A DNA stretch of 41,531 nt. It comes from Candidatus Brocadiaceae bacterium. Lineage in GTDB: Bacteria; Planctomycetota; Brocadiia; SM23-32. The translations under genes were made by a program, and so were the position numbers. The notes beneath the pieces were generated by a model. That model was not told the DNA's origin and ran no database searches. It saw only the letters and a program-made list of their open reading frames with translations. Below are positions 1 through 7,795 of the stretch, piece after piece. The stretch covers positions 1 through 41,531 of the forward strand of contig PUMJ01000080.1 in the NCBI GenBank assembly GCA_003551305.1. The letters are read 5' to 3'. Each line of letters opens with the position of its first letter. Position 1 is the stretch's first letter.

Positions 1-331
1 CTCGCTCTCGCGCGAGTTGATGAAACGCATCACCGAGATCCAGGTCGAAAGGCTGCGGGAACGACTGGCCGACCAGGGCATCGGGCTCGTCGTCACCGAG
101 GCCGCCAAACAGCTGCTGGCGACCGAGGGTTACGATCCCACCTACGGTGCCCGCCCCCTGAAGCGAACCATACAGAAGATCGTGGAAAGCCCGATGGCCC
201 AGAAGATGCTCGAATACGAGTACACCGAGGGCAGCACCGTGACCGTGGACGCCCGGGACGACGAGATCATCTTCTCCCATCAGCCCGCAAAACCCGAACC
301 GGCCCCAACCGCGGAAGAAGTCACCCCATGA
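1..331 (+). CDS. clpB: ClpB-type AAA+ disaggregase, C-terminal fragment (5' end outside window)
   Basis: The reading frame is open from the left edge (first full codon at base 2) and encodes the last ~110 residues of a Clp/Hsp100 ATPase. The fragment is the small, all-helical end of the second ATPase domain: an RITEIQVERLRERL helix, then GYDPTYGARPLKRTIQ, the sensor-2 region in which GAR-P-LKR is near-invariant in ClpB/ClpC. The spacing and the I-Q-x-x-x-E-x-P-x-A run fit ClpB, which resolves protein aggregates with DnaK, better than ClpA or ClpX. The tail after it is acidic and proline-rich, as in many ClpB proteins. Its TGA overlaps the ATG of the next gene (ATGA), so the two are probably translationally coupled. 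Walker motifs and the M-domain would lie to the left and cannot be checked, so ClpC remains possible. Confidence 0.85.
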   Translation, partial: SLSRELMKRITEIQVERLRERLADQGIGLVVTEAAKQLLATEGYDPTYGARPLKRTIQKIVESPMAQKMLEYEYTEGSTVTVDARDDEIIFSHQPAKPEPAPTAEEVTP

Positions 332-1116
332 GATCACCCCTGGTAGCGGCCGCCTGCCAGATGGCCACTTCCTGCGAGATCGGCCGCAACGCGGACAGGA
401 TACTGCGCGCCGTGGAGGAGGCGTCCGCGGCGGGCGCCCACCTGCTGGTGGTGCCCGAGTGCGCCCTCAGCGGCTATCTGCCGGCGGAAGACCTCGACTT
501 CGACCGCCTGCGGGGGGCACAGGAGGAACTCGCCCGCCAGGTCGCCCGCTCGGGCATCTGGCTGGCCCTGGGCACCACGCGCCGCCAGGCCAACCGATGG
601 TGGAACACCGCCGTGCTGCTCGGCCCGCACGGCGCCGTCGCCGCTCGGTACGACAAGACACACGGCACCGGCGGGGACAACGAGGTCTTCGAGTCCGGCG
701 GTGCGCTGCCCGTCTTCCAGCAGGGCGACTGGACCTACGCCATCCAGATATGCTTCGACATGCGTTTCCCCGAGAACTGGCGTATCCTGCGGCGCAAGGG
801 CGCCGAGATGGTCATCCACCTGTCGAACGCCTCCCGCAGCGACGCGTGGAAAGTGCCCGTGCTGGAGGGGACGGTGCGGGCGCGTGCGGCCGAAAATGGC
901 ATGTTCGTGGTCAGCGCCAACGACGCCCGCCGACCCCAGATGATGGTCAGCGCCATACTGGACCCCGACGGCAAAGACCTGGCCCGGGCCCCGGAGAACG
1001 AGGAGTGCATCATCTACGCCGAACTCGACCGCAGCCTGGTCAAGGAGGACTTCCTGCGCTCCCGCCGCACCGACCTGTGGAACCGCGAGGAGAACCGCCG
1101 CCTCCTGCTCGGATGA
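328..1116 (+). CDS. Carbon-nitrogen hydrolase (nitrilase superfamily amidohydrolase)
   Basis: This is a 262-residue single-domain nitrilase-superfamily protein, the usual length. The catalytic triad is visible: Glu44 (VVPECALSGY), Lys110 (RYDKTHG) and Cys142 (QICFDMRFPE). The family hydrolyses non-peptide C-N bonds in amides, N-carbamoyl compounds or nitriles through a cysteine thioester. The sequence does not fix the substrate; the R-x-P-E-N after the cysteine and the short C-terminus resemble omega-amidase or N-carbamoyl-type branches rather than true nitrilases. No signal peptide is present, so it is cytoplasmic. The start ATG overlaps the clpB stop by four bases, which supports co-transcription. 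The gene converges on trxB with only seven bases between the two stops, leaving no room for a separate terminator. Confidence 0.85.
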   Translation: MRSPLVAAACQMATSCEIGRNADRILRAVEEASAAGAHLLVVPECALSGYLPAEDLDFDRLRGAQEELARQVARSGIWLALGTTRRQANRWWNTAVLLGPHGAVAARYDKTHGTGGDNEVFESGGALPVFQQGDWTYAIQICFDMRFPENWRILRRKGAEMVIHLSNASRSDAWKVPVLEGTVRARAAENGMFVVSANDARRPQMMVSAILDPDGKDLARAPENEECIIYAELDRSLVKEDFLRSRRTDLWNREENRRLLLG

Positions 1117-1123
1117 GGCGGGC

Positions 1124-2050
1124 CTACTGGGAAAGCTCCTTGATGCGCTCTTCGGCGTGCATGGCGGCCATTATGCCCTCCCCCACCGCCGTGCCCACCT
1201 GCCTGTAGGAGCCCTTGCGCACGTCCCCCACCGCGTAGAGACCGGGCACCTCCGTCTCCATGTTGTAGTCCACCGGGATGACTCCCCCCGCGAACTCGGG
1301 CAGGACGTTCTGCAGGAAGCCCGTGTTCGGATCGTGGCCGATCAAGATGAAGACGCCTTCGCAATCCATACGGCGCGTCTCATCCGTCTTCACGTTCCGG
1401 AGGGTCACACCCTCGACCCCGTCCTCGCCGTGTATCTCGGTGACGACGGTGTCCAGGATGAACTCCATCTTCTCGTTTTCCCGGGCCTCCTTCTCGTGGG
1501 CGGGCGTGGCCCGGAAGCCCTGGCGGCGATGGACCAGCTTGACCTCGGAGGCGAATCGAGTCAGGAACACGCCCTCGGTGGTGGCGGCGTCGCCCCCGCC
1601 GACGACAACGAGTTTCTTGCCCCGGAAGAACGGCCCGTCGCAGGTGGCGCAATAGCTGACGCCCCGGCCGGAGAGCCTCTCCTCGCCGGGCACCCCCAGC
1701 TTACGATGCCTCGCGCCCGACGCGATGATGACGATGGGGGCGGTGAACTCTCCGTTGTCGGTGATGACGCGTTTGATGTTCCCGTCCGCCCGGACGTCCG
1801 CGGCCCCGGACGGCTCGATGCGCACATCGAACTTCTCCAGGTGATCGACCATCTTCTCGATCAGGTCGGGCCCGCTGATGCCCTCGGGGAAGCCGGGGTA
1901 GTTGTCCACGTCGTACGCCTCGATGATCTGGCCGCCGGTGACGGCCTCTTCCAGCACGAGGGTTTTCATCAGCGCCCGCCCTGTGTAGAGTGCGGCCGCC
2001 AGACCCGCCGGCCCGGCTCCGACCACTATCACTTCGTATTCCTCTGCCAT
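1124..2050 (-). CDS. trxB: Thioredoxin reductase
   Basis: This is a low-molecular-weight thioredoxin reductase of about 308 residues, the standard length. It moves electrons from NADPH through FAD and a redox disulfide to thioredoxin. Visible motifs (numbered from the GTG one codon upstream) are the FAD fold GAGPAGLAAA (12-21), the active-site C135-A-T-C138, the NADPH fold GGGDAATTE (152-160), and the C-terminal FAD signature VGDVRKGSYRQ (275-285). I chose the ATG at 2050 rather than the GTG at 2053 because a GAGG lies seven bases before it. Upstream in the same direction are the HIT gene and the TlpA-type fusion protein, so this may be part of a redox cluster. A ferredoxin-type electron donor cannot be excluded from sequence alone. 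Confidence 0.93.
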   Translation of the reverse strand: MAEEYEVIVVGAGPAGLAAALYTGRALMKTLVLEEAVTGGQIIEAYDVDNYPGFPEGISGPDLIEKMVDHLEKFDVRIEPSGAADVRADGNIKRVITDNGEFTAPIVIIASGARHRKLGVPGEERLSGRGVSYCATCDGPFFRGKKLVVVGGGDAATTEGVFLTRFASEVKLVHRRQGFRATPAHEKEARENEKMEFILDTVVTEIHGEDGVEGVTLRNVKTDETRRMDCEGVFILIGHDPNTGFLQNVLPEFAGGVIPVDYNMETEVPGLYAVGDVRKGSYRQVGTAVGEGIMAAMHAEERIKELSQ

Positions 2051-2137
2051 CACGGATCCTCACATGTTGCGTGCACAGTGCCGGTTCTTGTGGAACTGGC
2101 CAGGACGGTTCCCGGTGTCCCGCCCCGCCCCGGATCG

Positions 2138-2552
2138 TTAGAGTCGCCGCGCGATGGCCCGGCGCAGCTCTTCCAGTTCCTCTTCACCGTACTCGAGCCG
2201 GCGCCAGCCCAGATCGAACCCGTCGTCCGGCCGGCGCGGGATTACGTGCAGGTGCACGTGCTGGACAACCTGCCCGGCCGCCTCTCCGGTGTTATTCAGG
2301 ATGTTGAAGGCGGGGCTGCCTGTGGCTTGCGTCACGGCGGCCGCCACGCGCCTGGCGGCCACCATCGGCCTCGCTCACTTCGTCGTCCTGCATCTCCAGC
2401 AGGCTCGCCGCGTGCCGCCTGGGCACGACGAGGGCATGCCCGGGGTTGACGGGGTTGATGTCCAGGAAGCTGACGAGCGCGTCGTTCTCGAGCAGCGTGG
2501 CTGCCGGTATGTCACCTTCGATTATCTTGCAGAAGACGCAATCCTGGGACAT
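2138..2552 (-). pseudogene. HIT-family nucleotide hydrolase, interrupted by a frameshift
   Basis: Two frames together make one complete histidine-triad protein of about 138 residues. The first (2552 to about 2370) encodes MSQDCVFCKIIEGDIPAATL and continues through NPVNPGHALVVPRRHAASLLEM, a typical HIT N-terminus with a CxxC. The second (about 2368 to 2138) resumes with AARRVAAAVTQATGSPAFNILNNTGEAAGQ and contains the triad HVHLHVIPRR. The join falls near 2365-2372, where removing one base restores E-A-M-V-A-A-R-R. HIT proteins hydrolyse nucleoside phosphoramidates, dinucleoside polyphosphates or similar substrates. Because every conserved part is intact on both sides, a one-base assembly or sequencing error is as likely as a real lesion; a homopolymer does not obviously cause it. 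The gene lies 58 bases after the TlpA fusion and 87 before trxB, on the same strand. Confidence 0.8.
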
Positions 2553-2610
2553 GGGGCCCCCCTTCCTCGATGAAGTTGCGGAATTGCGAATCTCGCCCCG
2601 CGAGCCGGCC

Positions 2611-3909
2611 TTACCGAGCTCCGGCCAGCAGTTGCTCGATCAGGGCCCGCAGTTCGTCTTTCGTCTCCGGGTTGAAGCCATCCTGGGCATGGCGGACCGC
2701 ACCGGTAGCGTCAATGACGACGATGTGGGGTATGGCGCGCACGTTGTAGCTCCGGGCGATGGCCTGCTCGCTGTCCAGTAGCTGGGTGAAGGTCAGTTCC
2801 TCCTGCTCCACCAGCGCGCGCACCTGGCTCTCAGCGTCGGGGCCGTCTAAGTTCACGCCGATGACGCGCACCGGCCGGCCCGCGAACTCCCTGGCCAACT
2901 CCTCGATGTGCGGCAGCGCCTGCCGGCAGGGCCCGCACCAGGTGGCCCAGAAATCGAGCACCACCACGTTGCCGCGCAGGTCGGCAAGGCTCAGCTGCTC
3001 GCCCTGCAGGGTGGTCCCGGTGAAGTCGGGGGCACCGCCGTCCGGCTGCTGAGCCTGGGCCCCGAACCTCTCGACCTCCTGGTAGTCCTCCGGCGGTCGG
3101 AAGGTGAAGGTATCGGCCGGCACCGCCTGGTCAGCCGCGATTCCCGCGAAACGCAGCGACAGGCGGGCCTCCTGGACGCTGGCGCGGATGCCCCGGCGCG
3201 CGAGGTTCTCCGCCAGCGCCTGGCTCAGCGGCGCGCTGACGTCCACCGTCAGTTCACTCAGCAGAGCCGTCTCCTCGTCAAAGGTGGCGCTGAAGCTCAT
3301 CGGCGCGCCGGCCGGCAGCCCCTCCAGCAGCGCCTCGACCCTCCCCTCCAGCCGGGCCTGACGCTGCGGCGGCTCGGCCGGCGTGTACGAGGTCACCTCC
3401 ATCCTGGCCAGAACGTCCTCCAGTTCGACGCCGCTCAGCGCCAGCAGCGCCGGATGGGCCACGTCGGTCATGGCCGGCACGAACGGCACCAGCCGTTCAA
3501 TGTCGCCCAGTTCCGTCTCCCTGTACTGTTTGAGTTCGGGCCTGTGGAACCATACTCTCCGACCGTCGGTCAGGACGCCTCCCCCCTCGCCGAGCGCCAC
3601 GGCCAGCCGGTCCGGCCGGGCGACCGCCAGTGTGCCCGAGACGCTGCTCTGGTCCCTCAGGATCGGCTCGCCCTCCTCGGTCACGACAAGCACCGACCTT
3701 TCGGAATCGAACGAATCCCGGTAGTTCTCCAGCGTCAGGTAGCGCGTCAGGACGCGCCGGAGGGCCTGCCCTTCCGGTGTGTCGGCGCCGGTCGGCGTGA
3801 TGGGGCGGTCAGGTTCTGCGGCCATCGCGGCCGGAGCGACAACGGCCAGCAGTCCGGCCGCAGCAAATGCAATAACTGCCGTGAGTGTGGCTCTTTGGCG
3901 GGAAGCCAT
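2611..3909 (-). CDS. Secreted TlpA-type thioredoxin fused to a DUF2092/LolA-like domain
   Basis: This is a 432-residue exported protein. I chose the ATG at 3909 because AAGGAG sits eight bases upstream and a clean signal peptide follows ([21 protein letters not shown], cleavage after AMA); an upstream extension to 4005 is open but has neither. Residues ~35-285 look like the lipoprotein-carrier-like DUF2092 fold: L-x-x-Y-L-T-L-E-N-Y, an RPDRLAV segment and [14 protein letters not shown]. Residues ~293-432 are a TlpA/ResA-type thioredoxin domain with active site W-C325-G-P-C328 and the cis-proline segment IPHIVVID. Such thioredoxins reduce or exchange disulfides in envelope proteins. The first domain may bind lipid or a hydrophobic partner; that is inference. 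HIT and trxB follow on the same strand. Confidence 0.8.
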   Translation of the reverse strand: MASRQRATLTAVIAFAAAGLLAVVAPAAMAAEPDRPITPTGADTPEGQALRRVLTRYLTLENYRDSFDSERSVLVVTEEGEPILRDQSSVSGTLAVARPDRLAVALGEGGGVLTDGRRVWFHRPELKQYRETELGDIERLVPFVPAMTDVAHPALLALSGVELEDVLARMEVTSYTPAEPPQRQARLEGRVEALLEGLPAGAPMSFSATFDEETALLSELTVDVSAPLSQALAENLARRGIRASVQEARLSLRFAGIAADQAVPADTFTFRPPEDYQEVERFGAQAQQPDGGAPDFTGTTLQGEQLSLADLRGNVVVLDFWATWCGPCRQALPHIEELAREFAGRPVRVIGVNLDGPDAESQVRALVEQEELTFTQLLDSEQAIARSYNVRAIPHIVVIDATGAVRHAQDGFNPETKDELRALIEQLLAGAR

Positions 3910-4152
3910 TCTGGTTGCTCCTTTCCTGGTGTCGCGGACATCCGTGCTCAGCGACCCGGCCCCCTGCTCGGCCCGTGGGACGCCGGACGGCCGCGCCATG
4001 TCCAATGCTCTCCAGCATAGCGCGCGCCCCCCCGCACCGCAACCCGACGACTGCGAGAGCCGGGGCTGTTCTGTTGTCGTGCCTGGCAGGTGTTGCCCTT
4101 GTCCAGCGGTCTCTCAGTTCTGCCTGTCGAGTCGGGACGGGGCCGGCGCGCC

Positions 4153-4833
4153 TCAGCGGTTCAGGCGCGAGTAGAACTCGTACCAGGGGAAGTTCCGCCC
4201 CGGACACCGCGTGCCGCGAGGGCGGATGTGGCGGTGGCCGACGATGTGCTCTGTCGGGATGTCACAGCGCTCCTGCAGGTAGTTGACCAGCCCGACCAGG
4301 GCCTCCATCTGCGCGGCCGTGGGGTGGCCGCTCTCCAGGTCTCCCACCAGGCAGATGCCGATGCCGTGCTCGTTGTACTCCCGGTCGCTGGCGTGCGCCC
4401 CCTGCATCTGCCGCTCCCAGCGGAATGTCACCTCGACCAACCCGTCCGCAGCGCCCTGCCCGTTGCCGATCACGAAGTTGTAGCCCACGCCCTCCCAGCC
4501 GCGCTCCTCCCTGTGGAAGCGGTCGAACGCCGCCCTGCTGCCGGCCTCCGTGCCGCTATGGTGGATGACGATGTACTTCCACCGCCGTCTGAGCGGCACG
4601 TCCAGGTTGCCGCAGACACGCGCCGGGCGCCTGGGGCTGAACTCCGGGGCCGAGGTCGTCAGCGGTCGCCGCATGGGTGCCGAAGACTGCTGCTGCTGCC
4701 GCTGGCGGGCGGGGGCGTCCACGGCCTCGAGTTCCTGTCGGGCCGCCTGCCTCTCGCCGGCCTTTTCAGGCGTGCTGCAGCTCAAAGCCAGCGCCATCGT
4801 CACGGAAACAAGCACCGCCACCCAACGTCTCAT
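4153..4833 (-). CDS. Lipoprotein N-acetylmuramoyl-L-alanine amidase (Amidase_2/PGRP fold)
   Basis: This is a 226-residue protein with an N-terminal lipobox (LALSC, acylated Cys19), a glutamine-rich linker (residues 25-70) and an Amidase_2 domain (about 85-226). Family features are the YIVIHHSGT segment with zinc ligand His91, the second histidine in GHRHIRP (His200 or His202), the cysteine ligand Cys210 in TRCPG, and GIGICLVGD. The domain cleaves the amide bond between muramic acid and L-alanine in peptidoglycan, so the protein is probably a membrane-tethered wall hydrolase used in recycling or remodelling. The linker would let it reach the wall. The gene lies 17 bases after dtd on the same strand. 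AmpD-like cytoplasmic function is unlikely because of the lipobox. Confidence 0.88.
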   Translation of the reverse strand: MRRWVAVLVSVTMALALSCSTPEKAGERQAARQELEAVDAPARQRQQQQSSAPMRRPLTTSAPEFSPRRPARVCGNLDVPLRRRWKYIVIHHSGTEAGSRAAFDRFHREERGWEGVGYNFVIGNGQGAADGLVEVTFRWERQMQGAHASDREYNEHGIGICLVGDLESGHPTAAQMEALVGLVNYLQERCDIPTEHIVGHRHIRPRGTRCPGRNFPWYEFYSRLNR

Positions 4834-4850
4834 CAGCCAATCCCCGAACG

Positions 4851-5300
4851 TCAGAATTGCTTCTCGCTATCGAGCAGGACTGTCACCGGGCCTTTGTTGG
4901 TCAGGCTGACGGCCATCTCCGCCTGGAACTGCCCGGTTTCGACTTCCACGCCGGCCCGGCGTAGCCGGGAGGCCACCAGGCGGTAGAGGACCTCGGCCGC
5001 CTCCGGGTCGGCCGCGCGCGTGAAGGACGGCCGGCGTCCCTTGCGGCAGTCCCCGTAGAGCGTGAACTGCGAGACCAGCAGCACCTTCCCGCCCACGTCC
5101 TGCACGGAGAGGTTCATGCGGCCCTGCCCGTCGTCGAAGATGCGCAGCCCGGCCAGTTTGCCGGCGATGTAGCCGGCGTCGGTCTCGTCGTCGCCCTCGC
5201 CCACGCCCAGCAGCACCAGCATGCCGGGGCCGATGGAGCCGACCTGTTCCCCGGCCACTGTCACCTCCGCGCAACTGACCCTCTGCACCACCACTCTCAC
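4851..5300 (-). CDS. dtd: D-aminoacyl-tRNA deacylase
   Basis: This 149-residue protein matches Dtd in length and motifs: an [15 protein letters not shown] start, the SQFTLYGDC block (about residues 77-85) and the Gly-cisPro motif N-x-G-P-V-T near the C-terminus. Dtd removes D-amino acids or glycine wrongly attached to tRNA and so guards translation fidelity in the cytoplasm. The second residue of the GP motif is lysine where aspartate or histidine is common; this position is not catalytic. The ATG overlaps the stop of the deoxyhypusine-synthase-like gene by four bases, so the two are almost certainly one operon. Confidence 0.93.
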   Translation of the reverse strand: MRVVVQRVSCAEVTVAGEQVGSIGPGMLVLLGVGEGDDETDAGYIAGKLAGLRIFDDGQGRMNLSVQDVGGKVLLVSQFTLYGDCRKGRRPSFTRAADPEAAEVLYRLVASRLRRAGVEVETGQFQAEMAVSLTNKGPVTVLLDSEKQF

Positions 5301-6211
5301 CGGACACCCTCCTCGCTCATACGCACCAGCCGGCGGTGAAGCGAAGGGATGCTGCGGCGGTGGTCCGCCCGAAAGTTGAAACCCTGCCCCCCCGCCGAGA
5401 CGGGCCGCCGCACCACGTTCTTGCAGGGGCGGAAGAAATAGTCGTCAATGTCCTTGCGCAGGTCGAAAGAGGCCGTCACCAGCGGCGCCACCGGGTAACC
5501 CAGGTTGCGCGCCATGCTGAGAGCTTTCAGAAAGACCTCCGGCAGGATGACCGCCGAGCCGAAGTTCAGCAGCACGCCGCCGCTCAGTTGCGAGACGGTC
5601 TCCACGTAGTGCTGGAAGTCCCGGTGGGACGCCGCGCCCGTCTTCGCGCCGTCAAAAGTCGGGTGCTGGTGCACGATGTCCGTCCCGATGGCGACGTGCA
5701 CCGTCGCCGGCACCCCCATCTCATAGGCGCCGCACAGCACGCTGTGGTCGCGGTGGGGCAGCCGCTCCTCGCAAATGCGCCGCCCCATGGCGGCCCCGAA
5801 GCCCTCCTCGGTCGAGTTCACCGTCTCGTTGATGAACCGCCCGGTCTCCTCCGCCATGCCGAAGGAGCCGTCCTCGATGGAGTCGGCGACGTCCTCGCTG
5901 GTCCCGCCGATGAGGGCTATCTCGAAGTCATGGACCACGCACGCGCCGTTCATGGCGAGGTGCCGGACGAAACCCCGCTCCATCAGGTCGCGCACCACCC
6001 GCCCCAGCCCGTGCTTGATGACGTGAGCGCCGAACTGCATCAGCACGGGGCGGCCGGCTCGGGCGGCCTCGTAGACGCAGCGGCACAGCCGGTCGAACTC
6101 CTCATCTCCCCAGTCGGCGCCGGTGCGCTGCGGGTCAACGAAGTCCTCCAGGCTGACCAGGTTCCTTCGGTCGGCGATGGGGTAGGTGGTAAGATGGCTC
6201 AGGTCCAGCAT
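5297..6211 (-). CDS. Deoxyhypusine synthase-like protein of unknown function
   Basis: This is a 304-residue cytoplasmic protein that resembles the deoxyhypusine synthase superfamily by eye. Residues 55-110 carry a Rossmann-like stretch with [22 protein letters not shown] (88-109), like the G-G-x-x-H-D segment of the family. Later come [19 protein letters not shown] (166-184) and a [10 protein letters not shown] block (211-220), placed like the NAD-binding G-G-G-V of true enzymes. The catalytic Trp-Gly-Lys segment of deoxyhypusine synthase is not seen. Bacteria generally lack hypusinated eIF5A, so this is probably not a deoxyhypusine synthase in function; homospermidine-synthase-like or another NAD-dependent polyamine chemistry are options. 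It heads an operon with dtd (ATGA overlap). An AAGGA lies eight bases before the ATG. Confidence 0.6.
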   Translation of the reverse strand: MLDLSHLTTYPIADRRNLVSLEDFVDPQRTGADWGDEEFDRLCRCVYEAARAGRPVLMQFGAHVIKHGLGRVVRDLMERGFVRHLAMNGACVVHDFEIALIGGTSEDVADSIEDGSFGMAEETGRFINETVNSTEEGFGAAMGRRICEERLPHRDHSVLCGAYEMGVPATVHVAIGTDIVHQHPTFDGAKTGAASHRDFQHYVETVSQLSGGVLLNFGSAVILPEVFLKALSMARNLGYPVAPLVTASFDLRKDIDDYFFRPCKNVVRRPVSAGGQGFNFRADHRRSIPSLHRRLVRMSEEGVR

Positions 6212-6222
6212 CGTCCATGTCC

Positions 6223-6250
6223 TTGCGCCCGGGGCGGCTTGGCTTACAAT
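6223..6250 (+). promoter_or_regulatory. Candidate sigma-70 promoter for the response regulator gene
   Basis: TACAAT (6245-6250) is a 5/6 match to the -10 consensus, preceded after 16 bases by TTGCGC (6223-6228), a weak -35. Transcription would begin near 6257, about 70 bases before the ATG at 6328. It lies back to back with the minus-strand promoter of the dtd operon. Confidence 0.35.
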
Positions 6251-6258
6251 AGATGTCG

Positions 6259-6288
6259 ATTATACGAACGTCGGGAAAGCGGATTCAA
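6259..6288 (-). promoter_or_regulatory. Candidate sigma-70 promoter for the DHS-like/dtd operon
   Basis: On the minus strand TTGAAT (6288-6283) is followed after 18 bases by a perfect TATAAT (6264-6259). Transcription would begin near 6252 and give a leader of about 40 bases before the ATG at 6211. In such GC-rich DNA a perfect -10 box in a divergent gap is unlikely by chance. Confidence 0.5.
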
Positions 6289-6327
6289 GGCGGGCGGCGG
6301 CGCAGGTATCGCATACCGGAGGGCGCA

Positions 6328-7734
6328 ATGAGTCGCAGGGCCAGGATTCTGATAGTCGACGACAAGGAGAGCATGCTGAAAATGCTCTCCCAGTTGCTGG
6401 GCGAGGACTACGGGGTACGCACCTTCTCCAGCGCGCAGGGGGCCCTGAAAGCCCTGCGCCGGGAGCCAGCCGACCTGGTGCTGACCGACATCCGCATGCC
6501 CGGCACCGACGGGATGGACCTGCTGCGCACCATCAAGGAGGAATCGCCCGCCACCGAGGTCATCCTCATGACCGCCTTCGCCACGGTGCAGCAGGCCGTG
6601 GAAGCGGTCAAGGCCGGCGCCTACAACTACCTGACCAAACCGTTCGAGCCAGACGAGCTGAGAATCGCCATCGAGAAAGCCCTCGAACGCAAGCAACTGC
6701 GTGAGGAAGCCCGGATACTCAAAGAGCAGGTCCAGCAGAGGTACGGCTTCCCCAGCATCGTGGGCGAGAGTGAGGCGATGCAGCGCACCTTCGAGCTGGC
6801 GCGCAAGGCGGCCGAGTCCGACTCGACCGTCCTGCTGACCGGAGAGAGCGGCACGGGCAAGGAATTGTTCGCCCGCGCCGTCCACTACGCCAGCGACCGC
6901 CACGCCCGACGCTTCGTGGCCATCAACTGCGGCGCCATGCCCAAGGAACTCATCGAGAGTGAGTTGTTCGGCCACGTCAAGGGCGCCTTCAGTGGCGCTT
7001 CGAAGAACAAACGCGGCCTGTTTATGGAGGCCGACGGGGGCACGCTGTTCCTGGACGAGATAAGCGAACTGGACGCCGACCTGCAGGTCAAAATCAACCG
7101 CGCCATCCAGGAGCGCGAGATACGCCCCGTCGGAGACACCGAGGACGTGGCCGTGGACGTGCGCATCATCGCCTCCAGCAACCGGGACCTGCAGGAGGAG
7201 ATGAAGCGTGGCCGGTTTCGCGAGGACCTCTACTACCGGCTCAACGTCTTTCCCATCCGCCTGCCCCCGCTGCGGGAGCGCACCGGTGACGTCCCGCTGC
7301 TGGTGGACCATTTCCTGCGGCAGTTCCTGGGAGAGGAGGCCGAGCAGTACGAACTCACGCCGGCCGCCATGGAGATGCTGATGAACTACCGCTGGCCGGG
7401 CAACGTGCGGGAGCTGGAGAACGCCATCGAACGCGCTGTCGTCCTGGCCGAAGGAAAACGCATAACCCCGGCCCTGTTCCCCTTCATCGAAACGGCGGAA
7501 CAGAACCCGCCCACGGAGGTCGCCGCCCTGTTGGACCGCCCCTACCGCGAGGCAATGGACGAGCTGACCGCCACCTGCCAGCGGCAGTACCTGGTGGGCG
7601 TGCTGAAGAAGTACGACGGCAACGTGACGCGAGCCGCCGAGCACGCCGGCATCGAGCGGGAGAGCTTCCACCGCCTGATGCGCAAGTGCGACATCGAACG
7701 TGACGAGATAAAGCGCGAGCTGGCCGAGCGCTGA
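6328..7734 (+). CDS. Sigma-54-dependent response regulator, NtrC family
   Basis: This is a 468-residue three-domain activator. The receiver (1-120) has the acidic pair DD (11-12), phospho-acceptor Asp54 (LVLTDIRMPG), Thr82 and Lys104. The AAA+ domain (about 143-370) has Walker A GESGTGKE (172-179), Walker B FLDEIS with Asp243-Glu244, and the sigma-54 contact loop at 219-224. The C-terminus has a Fis-type helix-turn-helix (GNVTRAAEHAGIERESFHRLM). It should, when phosphorylated, hydrolyse ATP to open sigma-54 promoters. The contact loop reads GAFSGA instead of the canonical GAFTGA. I took the ATG at 6328 because GGAGG lies five bases upstream. No histidine kinase is nearby, so it is an orphan in this window. 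Confidence 0.93.
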   Translation: MSRRARILIVDDKESMLKMLSQLLGEDYGVRTFSSAQGALKALRREPADLVLTDIRMPGTDGMDLLRTIKEESPATEVILMTAFATVQQAVEAVKAGAYNYLTKPFEPDELRIAIEKALERKQLREEARILKEQVQQRYGFPSIVGESEAMQRTFELARKAAESDSTVLLTGESGTGKELFARAVHYASDRHARRFVAINCGAMPKELIESELFGHVKGAFSGASKNKRGLFMEADGGTLFLDEISELDADLQVKINRAIQEREIRPVGDTEDVAVDVRIIASSNRDLQEEMKRGRFREDLYYRLNVFPIRLPPLRERTGDVPLLVDHFLRQFLGEEAEQYELTPAAMEMLMNYRWPGNVRELENAIERAVVLAEGKRITPALFPFIETAEQNPPTEVAALLDRPYREAMDELTATCQRQYLVGVLKKYDGNVTRAAEHAGIERESFHRLMRKCDIERDEIKRELAER

Positions 7735-7746
7735 ACCCGGTAGCCC

Positions 7747-7784
7747 CCCTCGAAGGGAGCCGGCCGGGGAGCCGGCGTCGCCGG
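7747..7784. terminator. GC-rich overlapping hairpins between convergent genes
   Basis: The 61-base gap between the convergent stops holds small nested inverted repeats: CCCT/AGGG (7747-7757), GCCGGC/GCCGGC with a six-base loop (7759-7776), and CCGGCG/CGCCGG (7772-7784). No T-tract follows on either strand, so termination would rely on the stem or on Rho. Confidence 0.3.
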
Positions 7785-7795
7785 ACGCGGTCAGG

